The notes under the pieces: generated by a model
What the model was told of the DNA's origin: nothing
The model's input: the letters and a program-made list of their open reading frames with translations, nothing else
Database searches by the model: none
Assembly: GCA_022539475.1 (NCBI GenBank)
Contig: VCMS01000149.1
Location: forward strand, 62,001-126,000
Reading direction: 5' to 3'
DNA length: 64,000 nt
Source of the DNA: Gracilaria domingensis
Lineage: Eukaryota > Rhodophyta > Florideophyceae > Gracilariales > Gracilariaceae
In this document: piece after piece, positions 57,162-64,000 of the stretch
Layout of the letters: each line of letters opens with the position of its first letter
Numbering within the stretch: the first letter of the stretch is position 1
Made by a program: the position numbers and the translations under genes

Positions 57162-58364
57162 ATGGCCTTCCAAAACACGCACAAGGTATCGCATGTACAG
57201 CTTCGCAACCAAACTGCTCTCATACCTATCCATCTCAACGCATTTCCCCATAGGACATACATCACCTTTGACGACTGCCTTCAACTGAAGTACGATGTTG
57301 ACATCGGGGAAGCCACGGTTCGAGGAGTCCAGACCCTTTTATCCCCCGAACTGCTGGATGAACTCGGTGATGTTTATGACATACTTCACGAAGTTTCAAT
57401 TCATGACCGAATCCTTGAACATCCTCCCTTCTTCCACACAATTGGGAATCTTTCAGAGCTACCCAACTACATGTCAGAGGCTCGGTCTTATTCACATAAT
57501 CCCCTGAACATGCTCTCGATATCCTCTCTCTTGGCATTCTCCCTCTTCGTTTCAGTAGCCATAGGAGCTCTCTATGGGATTATAAAGCCTCTCACAACAC
57601 ACGCTCTTCTCTACGATCGCTCCTCGCGCCAAACACAACTGGGATTCACCATCCTGTACAGCATGCTCGAAACTATGTTTCACATTATTCTGTTTGAATT
57701 GGCATTCTCTCTTCACGCCACAAGGTATGGTAGACTCGCATATGGTCCAATGACTCCGTCGCACACATCCAGCACCGTTTCGGCACTGAGGAATAAATAC
57801 CTCGGCATAGGCATCGGTGGGCTTATCGTCCTCAACCTCTCTATCTTCGTCACCTATCAGCTCCGTCCTCCTCCAATCGATGTCATGAATTCTCTCAAAA
57901 CTGCATGTATTTCCTTCTTTCCCGGCGGTTTCTTCTTCGGCTTCTTCACCATTCTCATCAACACATTTGGGATCTATTTCTCTACAAAACATACGTTCAA
58001 CAACATAATTCCGCTCTCCAATCGGGTGGTATACCGGAGAAGAGGGCTAAATCCGTACTGCCGTTGTATTGTAAACTCGTTCCGGAAAGCTTTGTTCCTT
58101 CAGGATTTCCTGCTTTCTATCAGACTTTTTCTGAACAGAGTGGTCCCAGTTTTCTTCGCACACACACTCTCCGAGTCTTTGGACCCCGAATCCTTTGGTT
58201 CGTACAGAGGTATCCCGCCCCTCCTCACAAACCCCTTGTTCATTGTACTACTTGTATGCTCCGGAGTCGTCAAACACGCACCAAGAATCAACGCAAAGCG
58301 ATACTTGTGCGCCATTGGTGGGCACCCTAGACCCCCGACACAACATCTACTGCCTTCTGGCTGA
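57162..58364 (+). CDS. Multi-pass membrane protein of unknown function
   Basis: 400 residues, not recognised. A hydrophilic N-terminal domain of about 110 residues precedes hydrophobic segments at about 113-140 (SISSLLAFSLFVSVAIGALY), 157-183, 212-234, 248-275 (a Phe/Gly-rich FFPGGFFFGFFTILINTF) and 352-370. Between 275 and 350 it is basic and less convincing. A second frame (57905-58330) is also long there and reads coding-like (LPLYCKLVPESFVPSGFP), so the 3' half may be frame-shifted and the last transmembrane segment an accident. No signal peptide is evident. It sits between two minus-strand genes of the accessory block. Confidence 0.55.
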   Translation: MAFQNTHKVSHVQLRNQTALIPIHLNAFPHRTYITFDDCLQLKYDVDIGEATVRGVQTLLSPELLDELGDVYDILHEVSIHDRILEHPPFFHTIGNLSELPNYMSEARSYSHNPLNMLSISSLLAFSLFVSVAIGALYGIIKPLTTHALLYDRSSRQTQLGFTILYSMLETMFHIILFELAFSLHATRYGRLAYGPMTPSHTSSTVSALRNKYLGIGIGGLIVLNLSIFVTYQLRPPPIDVMNSLKTACISFFPGGFFFGFFTILINTFGIYFSTKHTFNNIIPLSNRVVYRRRGLNPYCRCIVNSFRKALFLQDFLLSIRLFLNRVVPVFFAHTLSESLDPESFGSYRGIPPLLTNPLFIVLLVCSGVVKHAPRINAKRYLCAIGGHPRPPTQHLLPSG

Positions 58365-58641
58365 CGTATTCACCAAGTGCGAGACAAGTAGTATACGAAC
58401 ATAAGTACATAACTGATACATGTTTCAACTAAACAGAATCTCTTCTCTACAAACATAGTTCCCACTTGTTCATGACGCTCTCCAGGATTGAAGTGTTTGG
58501 TATGGTATCCTATCCTACCCTTCAATCTTGGGTAGAGTCGTCGCTTCCACAATTCTTAAACTTTCTCTCGATTCACAAGATCATTTACTTCGAAACTATA
58601 ATCGACACATAGATTACTACAAAGTTTCATCACATATTCAC
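58365..58641. other. Intergenic region between convergent genes
   Basis: 3' sides of the membrane protein gene (+) and of the extended ParB-oxygenase frame (-). Nothing else is seen. Confidence 0.45.
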
Positions 58642-58794
58642 TCAGTCCTCTTCGCCATCCTCAAGATCGTTTTCAATCTCCTCCACTTCATAATTCTCAT
58701 CTTCGTCATCTTCTTCATACTGTTTTTCTCCTTCCTCTACTATCACCTCATCATTCTCCTCCTCCAAATTCGACGGTTCGGGATTCTTCCTCTT
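58642..58794 (-). other. In-frame acidic continuation after the TAG of the ParB-oxygenase gene
   Basis: After TAG the same frame runs 50 codons to TGA (58642-58644). It starts KRKNPEPSNLEEENDEVIVE and ends in an Asp/Glu-rich tail, typical of a real nuclear-protein C-terminus and not of chance sequence. Confidence 0.6.
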
Positions 58795-61761
58795 CTACTT
58801 CATACTAACCAGGTCTTCATCCTCCTTGAACTGAGGTCGAAAGTGTGGGTTAAGGTGTACCGCATCCGGGAGGTTGTATTTCTCAGGTACCATGTACATG
58901 TGGTAACGAAACAAGGGAATCTCGGGGAATCTTCCATCCTCATTTGAAGCGCCTGCATGGAACACATCACCTCTTCCAATAAATATAGACTTAGGCGGAA
59001 CGATAAACTTCCTCACAAACATCCCCCGTGCCAAACCTTCAAATGCCTTGGGAGTAACTGCGTAGTGTGTATGAGACCCTTCACATACCCAAATTGGAAA
59101 CGACACACTTCCGGACACCATCATAAAGTACCCCGGGTTCTTCGTTTCTTCCAGCTTATCCTCATTCGCCAAGGTCGGGAAATCCGTATGTAAGTGCTGC
59201 CGCTTGCATCCAACTGCAGTGCATAACACCCTCCTCCCCGTCTTCGGCGCATACATCTTCTCGTTTTCCACCCTATTATCTTGTAAACCCATTAAAGCAC
59301 ATATCTGTCCCAGTCGGGCATCCAGTAAAGCTCTCTTCTTCACAAGCACATGTCTTTCTACGGCTGCCTTCATGTCATCCACTATTCCTCTTCTCGTAGT
59401 CATGTACCTCCCACCATCTGCGTTGATGATCGGTATCCATGTGATTCGGTTCTCTGGTATCCTAAGGTCTGGAGCCCTCTCGAAGTCCCTTCGGAGGAAG
59501 TCCAGTAATTCCACACTAACATCCCCGTCAATGAGCTTGCTCAAACTCTCTGTCAGCTTCACCAACTCTTCATCCGATGCAAAGCCGTCCAGAATACAGA
59601 AACCTCTGTCTCGAAGCTCGACGTTCTTCTTCACAAAATAGACATACGCAAGAGAGTCGTTCTTCAGTGCATCCCCCCATAACGTCTTCTCGTCGACCTC
59701 CATGCCTCCCATTGCCGCGTTCAGGAGTTTATGGCCATGATACGCTGCATGCCAAAAGACTGCATGTTGCACACTTTCAAAGTCCTTGGGCTCCAACAAG
59801 TGGCCTCGGTGTTGCTTCTGGAGATGTATCGCATCCATCCACGGGTACACATATTTAATGACATTCTCCACTCCAGTCGGCCACTTGCTTGGTAAGGTCT
59901 TCACCAACTTTAGCCACGAATCGTCACCTTCATATGCTACTTCTTCAGCCTTCTTCAGACCTGGCGCCAACACCTGCGGTACTGTGTCATCGAACGGGTC
60001 AGTGTCCTCTGCCTGTGAGACCACAATTGGTACTCCATCTGAGTCTGTGTCGCTGCCAATGGATATCTGATGACTTTTCAACAAGTTTCTCACCCCCTTC
60101 GCACCAAGACTTCGCAGATGACTGATAATTTCATTCTGAACAGATTGAATACCCTCCGTCCTTGACTTTTTCCGTTGATTAGGGTTCACGTCTCTCATTG
60201 CATTCCTTCGTCGACGGCTTCGTCTTGAACTCCTCATGCTTCTTGTCTTTGATGGCATCTTTTCTTCACTTTCTACATCAGAGTCCTTAGAGCCCTTGCG
60301 CACTGGCGCTTTGGCCTTCCTACTTGCCGAACGTGTGGCCATTCTCTGCGTTGTAGACTCGTCTACCGCTTTGGTCTCAGACTGCGGTTCAGTCGGCGTA
60401 GTACCAGTGGCAGGTTTCAACATATCCACCCCTAAACTCTTTGCCAGCTTATCACGAGCAATCCAGACTCTTCTCGAAATCCTTCCTTCCCAGAGCTTCT
60501 TATTCGAAGGTACTTCAATTCGTGCTGCCTGTGTTGCAAGGTACTCACGAACGGTGCGCATTTCAAACTTTGTCACTTCCACCTTCATGGCATACGCTTC
60601 TTCCAATGTAACTTTCTTCTTCTTCGAAAGCTCCTCTGCCAAAGATTGAAGCCTCCTGCAGCAGATAAAGAAGTATTTGCGTACGTCTTCAAAACGACCC
60701 GTCAGTTTCGACACTCGCCTCCTGGAAAAGTATGCAACCAGAGCGTCGAGCGTGAAGTGGGTTGTATGCTCATCCATGGTAAAGAATTCATCACTTGCTA
60801 TACAAGAAATTCCAATCTCATGGTAGTCCCCACAAATCCGCTCCAAATGTTCCAGCAATCCAGGACTTCTCGCCACCTTCAACCCCATCTCTGCAAATCT
60901 TGCCAAATGCTTGATATTGTACTGGCCAATGATACCGCAAACACTTAGTGCACCTGCGACAGAGGTCCTCGTCATCTTGCTCAAGTCCTTCTTCTCTTCC
61001 TCAACCAGGACCCCTATAAATGACACAATAGAATGCACCTTGGCAGCAAAACCCATAAGACGAGCTTGCTTCAATCCATCGTTTAGCACATTGCCAAGGC
61101 TCAAGATTTCCCTCGTGGTCATCTTCTGTCCATCTTTTCTCTTCCACAGCGAAACAGAAAGACATCCACATAGATTCCTAATGTTGGGCATAGATTCACA
61201 GAGCTCTTTGAGTGCTACATGACGATGAGCTCCATCAATCAGCACACAATTCACTTTCAAGCGATTGTTCTGCACTATGTCCTTCTCGGACACATCCTGA
61301 GACAGAAGAGCAACGCTCATGGTCCCAAGTGCCTGTAAGAAGCTTTTGCGTCCAATCTCTTCTTTCAGAGCCTCGACATGATTCCGGAACAACCCTCTCA
61401 CAGTCATTTCCGGAACTTGAATGAGCTCAATATCGACTTCAACAGACACATACTCGTAATGATCTAAGTCAAATACCAAACTCGCTAAACTCGTATCGAC
61501 ATCATCAGGAGGTATCACATCACCTTCATCAAAGAGTTCATTGACGTTGCTTCCAAGGCTTTCCTTCACTAGAACCACGTCTTCGTCTTCGTCTTCATCC
61601 ACGTCAATCACTTCCATTGTCACTCCACTGCGATTTCCAGCCTGAGTAATAGCTTCCGCAGTGCTGTTCCTCGATGCTCCAGACTGCACAATCGTAGCAG
61701 TTTGTTTACGAAATGCCGATACAGCACTCTCTGGGGTCGTGGTCATCTTGAATTCTTGCAT
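58795..61761 (-). CDS. ParB-like domain fused to a 2-oxoglutarate/Fe(II)-oxygenase-like domain
   Basis: 988 residues. Residues about 100-260 resemble the ParB/Spo0J N-terminal fold: a beta strand, LFRNHVEALKEEI, then the hallmark LIDGAHRHVALKEL (D176, H179, R180), and REILSLGNVLND. A long helical part, a Ser/Arg-rich stretch with SRRSRRRRN (513-520, a likely nuclear signal), and a C-terminal double-stranded beta-helix follow. In that domain H858-x-D860 (QHLHTDFP), H935 (DVFHAG) and R952 (LFRYHMY) fit the metal- and 2-oxoglutarate-binding residues of PhyH- and TET/JBP-like oxygenases. The domain pairing suggests an enzyme acting on DNA or chromatin; that is inference. The frame is open upstream to a TAA (61837-61839) and downstream past the TAG (58795-58797), see separate entries. 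Confidence 0.7.
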   Translation of the reverse strand: MQEFKMTTTPESAVSAFRKQTATIVQSGASRNSTAEAITQAGNRSGVTMEVIDVDEDEDEDVVLVKESLGSNVNELFDEGDVIPPDDVDTSLASLVFDLDHYEYVSVEVDIELIQVPEMTVRGLFRNHVEALKEEIGRKSFLQALGTMSVALLSQDVSEKDIVQNNRLKVNCVLIDGAHRHVALKELCESMPNIRNLCGCLSVSLWKRKDGQKMTTREILSLGNVLNDGLKQARLMGFAAKVHSIVSFIGVLVEEEKKDLSKMTRTSVAGALSVCGIIGQYNIKHLARFAEMGLKVARSPGLLEHLERICGDYHEIGISCIASDEFFTMDEHTTHFTLDALVAYFSRRRVSKLTGRFEDVRKYFFICCRRLQSLAEELSKKKKVTLEEAYAMKVEVTKFEMRTVREYLATQAARIEVPSNKKLWEGRISRRVWIARDKLAKSLGVDMLKPATGTTPTEPQSETKAVDESTTQRMATRSASRKAKAPVRKGSKDSDVESEEKMPSKTRSMRSSRRSRRRRNAMRDVNPNQRKKSRTEGIQSVQNEIISHLRSLGAKGVRNLLKSHQISIGSDTDSDGVPIVVSQAEDTDPFDDTVPQVLAPGLKKAEEVAYEGDDSWLKLVKTLPSKWPTGVENVIKYVYPWMDAIHLQKQHRGHLLEPKDFESVQHAVFWHAAYHGHKLLNAAMGGMEVDEKTLWGDALKNDSLAYVYFVKKNVELRDRGFCILDGFASDEELVKLTESLSKLIDGDVSVELLDFLRRDFERAPDLRIPENRITWIPIINADGGRYMTTRRGIVDDMKAAVERHVLVKKRALLDARLGQICALMGLQDNRVENEKMYAPKTGRRVLCTAVGCKRQHLHTDFPTLANEDKLEETKNPGYFMMVSGSVSFPIWVCEGSHTHYAVTPKAFEGLARGMFVRKFIVPPKSIFIGRGDVFHAGASNEDGRFPEIPLFRYHMYMVPEKYNLPDAVHLNPHFRPQFKEDEDLVSMK

Positions 61762-61836
61762 CTGCTTTCCACCACCGTGAACGTTCGATGGTGTTTTCAG
61801 CTTTGGTACTGGCGCTTGTTTCCCGCCTTGGGGTTT

Positions 61837-62622
61837 TTAAGCATTCAACTGGGTTTTCACATGAGCCACTTTCATCTGCATTCGCTTTCGGGCACTGGAT
61901 GGAGTTTTAGGTTTTACCACTCGCACCCGTTTCCCAGCAGTATTCGATGGCTTCTCAGGGGCGACGAATTTGGAACTCGGAGCACCCTTGTCCCCTTCAT
62001 CAGCGCTTACGACGTCACCCACCTTAGACATTAAGTTCAGGTCCCAGGCGTAGAAACCGGGCCTGTTCATGTCCTTCAATGTCTTCGGAACAGAATCTTC
62101 ATCGGTACACTTAAAGGGATAGGGATAGGGAGTGTCAAGCTCATGAGATATCTTCGCTCGCCATATACCAACTACATCTTCTCCTGGTTTTCCCTGCAGA
62201 GCATGTCCATGCATTTCCCTTCTGAACGTTGTCTTCCCTCCACCAGCGTCCGCTTCAACGAGAACAGCTTTCCCAATCGCTGCTTTGTTCCCTCCTGCCC
62301 CTCCCAACAACAAGGTCACTTCTTCGCCTGGTGCGGGCTTCGACTTCATAGCTGTGGATGCGTTCCCCGTCGCTGCGTTCGGTTCAGCAGTTTTGGTCCC
62401 GCTCCGAAGTTGTGGTGCCATAGTTCGTCGAGGCTTTCTCATTTTTCGAGAGCGTCTCATTTGACCCTTTCCCAGTCCCTTCATATCCATTATATGGTGC
62501 CAGTGTGTGTGATATACACGAGTCCTGGTGCTCTTCAAATCGTACGTTTGCTCCCGTGAAGTTGCAACCGCTCGTGTTCGAATCTCCGCCCTTTCCCGCG
62601 TGAGCAGAATGGACGCAACCAC
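61837..62622 (-). CDS. Basic protein segment, in frame with and upstream of the ParB-oxygenase gene
   Basis: 261 codons, not recognised alone. It is Lys/Arg-rich (MRRSRKMRKPRRT), with a middle part GVGIWRAKISHELD-like (DVVGIWRAKISHELDTPYPY) and a repetitive end with KTPS motifs (VRVVKPKTPSSARKRMQ). The frame is the same as that of the next gene, and the 25 codons between the TAA (61837) and the next ATG (61761) continue the same style (PVPKLKTPSNVHGGGKQMQ). It therefore looks like the N-terminal part of one protein of about 1300 residues, cut by a stop. A likely real start is the ATG of MDMKGLGKGQMRR at about 62490. The glycine-rich VEADAGGGKTTF is not a proper P-loop. Confidence 0.5.
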   Translation of the reverse strand: MVASILLTRERAEIRTRAVATSREQTYDLKSTRTRVYHTHWHHIMDMKGLGKGQMRRSRKMRKPRRTMAPQLRSGTKTAEPNAATGNASTAMKSKPAPGEEVTLLLGGAGGNKAAIGKAVLVEADAGGGKTTFRREMHGHALQGKPGEDVVGIWRAKISHELDTPYPYPFKCTDEDSVPKTLKDMNRPGFYAWDLNLMSKVGDVVSADEGDKGAPSSKFVAPEKPSNTAGKRVRVVKPKTPSSARKRMQMKVAHVKTQLNA

Positions 62623-62657
62623 TCACGTTCAAAACGGCTGCAATGCCCACGTGAGCA
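62558..62657 (-). repeat. Two tandem units of about 50 bp
   Basis: On the minus strand, TGCTCACGTGGG... (62657-62607) and TGCTCACGCGGG... (62606-62558) each continue to a TTYGAAC and a GAGYGGTTGC block. Units are 51 and 49 bp and moderately diverged. They lie upstream of the likely start of the long minus-strand gene. Confidence 0.65.
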
Positions 62658-62770
62658 GTGTGGGTACAGTTCCTGATGGTTATAAATGGTTGGATCAATG
62701 TCTGATTCCGTCCTGGTGGACCACTGTCCCCGCCTTTCATCATCTTTGAACATCGCCCGAGCGCCGTGTG

Positions 62771-62846
62771 GGAACCGCGGTTCGCCGAGTTCATAGCCGA
62801 GATCATAGCTATGATCTCGGCTATGAACTCGGCGAACCGCGGTTCC
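62771..62846. repeat. Perfect 76-bp palindrome, left arm
   Basis: Every base from 62771 to 62808 pairs with 62846 to 62809; centre in ATCATAG/CTATGAT. Both ends carry the 12-bp palindrome GAACCGCGGTTC. Confidence 0.95.
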
Positions 62847-63268
62847 GGCACGGCGCATCTGACGAAACGCCACGTGTATACCGCCGAAAGGACCCCCCCT
62901 GAGGACCCCCTGGAGACCACTTCTACTACACAATGCGCACCAAAGCACCTGTTTTCACCCACACCACCACTACCTGGTGGTGTTGCTGGCGTTTATGTGG
63001 GCAGTGAATAAGTGACGCCCCGTCGATGGCCGCCGCCCTCCGTGCGCTGCTCCGCTCCCACCGCATCGTCTCTCCTCCTCAAGCCCTTCCCCTCCGTCTT
63101 CCACGCTTGCTACACAATGTGTCCGAAGTGTCATCCGCGTCTCCATCGCTCTCCCGTCTATTCGACGTCACTGCCCACATAAACGCCAGCAAGGGGTCCT
63201 CCAGGGGGGTCCTCAGGGAGGGTCCTTTCGGCGGTATACACGTGGCGTTTCGTCAGATGCGGCGTGCC

Positions 63269-63344
63269 GGAACCGCGGTTCGCCTAGATCATAGCCGAGA
63301 TCATAGCTATGATCTCGGCTATGAACTCGGCGAACCGCGGTTCC
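63269..63344. repeat. 76-bp palindrome, right arm
   Basis: Same sequence as the left-arm palindrome with two mismatches in the outer half (63269-63306). Confidence 0.92.
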
Positions 63345-63654
63345 CACACGGCGCTCGGGCGATGTTCAAAGATGTACGAACCCAGTGTTTTCTACGTTGG
63401 TTTTACATACTAGACATATAATGCACTGCACATACTGAGGTACCCCACCGGTTTGTTGTGTTTAGATCCCACTCTCGTCTCTCTATTTCATTACCCGCTC
63501 AGTTCTCGGTAATCCGTCGCAACCGCGCTCTCCACCATTGTTTCCGACGCTTCCCGATGTTTCCGACGCTTCCCATCCATTTAAACATCTCCGAAACTTC
63601 TACCGTTTCACAATACTCGTTTAGTTTGCTTCCTTTCCGATTCTCAGTTCTTAC

Positions 63655-64000
63655 ATGGCGTCCACCGGAAATGACGCTCCTCGGACTGTTAAGCAGAGTG
63701 TGCTGGCCGATGAGAACCACGGCACGGTATCCTCTAGCGCATCCTCTAGCGCGTCGTTCGATTCAGCCAGCATGGCAACGCGTTTCTTGAAATGTTGGGG
63801 GTTGTTCATTGAGTTGCGAGATGCGTATGCCGCTTCAAGAAGTGGTACTGGTAATCCGCGTGAAGTTGGGTACACGGAAGTTGTGGAATACGCTGTATCA
63901 AACCGTGAACACCTGGCATGTGCACGAGAGTTCATCACCACTGCGGTCAAGGGTCCTTTCCAAAACTACTCCGCAAAAGAACTCACGAAGATCTGTCTGG
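63655..64000 (+). CDS. 5' part of an unrecognised gene, runs out of the window
   Basis: ATG at 63655 opens a frame with no stop to the end of the window (115 codons). It starts MASTGNDAPRTVKQSVLADE, then a Ser/Ala stretch (SSSASSSAS), then a helical-looking globular part with MATRFLKCWGLFIELRDAY, GYTEVVEYAVSNREHLACAR and EFITTAVKGPFQNYSAKEL. I do not recognise the family. It is on the opposite strand to the ParB-oxygenase gene, with the fold-back element between them. A CT-rich stretch lies about 150-200 bp upstream; no TATA box is clear. Confidence 0.6.
   Translation, partial: MASTGNDAPRTVKQSVLADENHGTVSSSASSSASFDSASMATRFLKCWGLFIELRDAYAASRSGTGNPREVGYTEVVEYAVSNREHLACAREFITTAVKGPFQNYSAKELTKICL

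Larger units (their letters stand above)
62741..63374. mobile_element. Fold-back (long inverted repeat) element
   Basis: The left arm (62741 to about 62915) and right arm (about 63205-63374) are near-identical inverted copies; the outer 30 bp match perfectly, and mismatches in the inner part are few. Each arm contains a 76-bp palindrome. A further inner inverted pair (TTGCTGGCGTTTATGTGGGC near 62983 and its complement near 63175) continues the arms after a region present only on the left. The remaining loop is about 165 bp. No target duplication is clear and no transposase lies inside, so a fold-back or nonautonomous TIR element is the best description. High identity suggests recent origin. 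Confidence 0.75.

Noticed and set aside
62200-62280. Glycine-rich VEADAGGGKTTF resembling a P-loop
   Set aside because: The first glycine of GxxxxGK[ST] is missing and no Walker B or ATPase context follows.
62560-62590. GTTCGAATC resembling a tRNA T-loop
   Set aside because: No acceptor, D or anticodon stem can be built around it, and it is explained by the 50-bp tandem repeat.
62741-63374. Target-site duplication around the fold-back element
   Set aside because: Flanks CTTTCAT and TACGAAC do not match, so no duplication is claimed.

Overview
The window is nuclear DNA from a eukaryote with very compact, mostly intronless genes. The best fit is a red alga of the florideophyte kind (Chondrus-like). 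The signs are long uninterrupted housekeeping genes in a short island next to a sea of nested transposons, a fungal-type elongation factor 3 outside an obviously fungal setting, and a TopA-type topoisomerase with three C-terminal repeats. This placement is inference; no rRNA or organelle marker is present to prove it.

Region 1, 1-20.4 kb, is a gene island. It holds the 3' part of a bacterial-type topoisomerase I (+), eEF3 (-), a GC-rich divergent intergenic region, cytosolic isoleucyl-tRNA synthetase (+), a mitochondrial phosphate carrier (-), a P4-ATPase lipid flippase (-), and a possible small protein with a PP1-docking-like motif (-). These are unrelated housekeeping functions (DNA topology, translation elongation, tRNA charging, mitochondrial phosphate import, membrane lipid asymmetry). 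The 5' end of the flippase gene carries a perfect 75-bp tandem duplication, G-rich tracts and a run of 17 G.

Region 2, 20.7-55.4 kb, is a nested transposon graveyard. A PIF/Harbinger element with terminal and subterminal repeats (20767-27573) encloses a pogo-type element. Then follow an unrecognised frame-broken coding region, an IS5-like DDE relic with a probable tiny intron, a second pogo copy, a relic of a DUF7869-like transposase, a second Harbinger copy, two Copia-like LTR fossils (one on each strand), a third and more distant pogo relic, and an integrase-bearing retroelement fossil. Three copies of a short noncoding element (433-454 bp, 3-bp target duplications, ends CCCA...) sit inside these older elements. 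Their body is built from degenerate units of about 11 bp with the core GGAYATC. I could not match this family to anything I know.

Region 3, 55.6-64 kb, is an accessory block of unfamiliar genes: a lysine-rich coiled-coil protein, a multi-pass membrane protein, and a very long minus-strand frame. The frame encodes a ParB-like domain followed by a 2-oxoglutarate/Fe(II)-oxygenase-like domain and is interrupted by two in-frame stops. The block is bounded on the right by a 634-bp fold-back structure whose arms each contain a 76-bp palindrome. A further gene starts at 63655 and runs out of the window. The ParB-oxygenase gene, the in-frame stops with coding-like tails, the fold-back and the 11-bp-unit elements are the best candidates for something undescribed.
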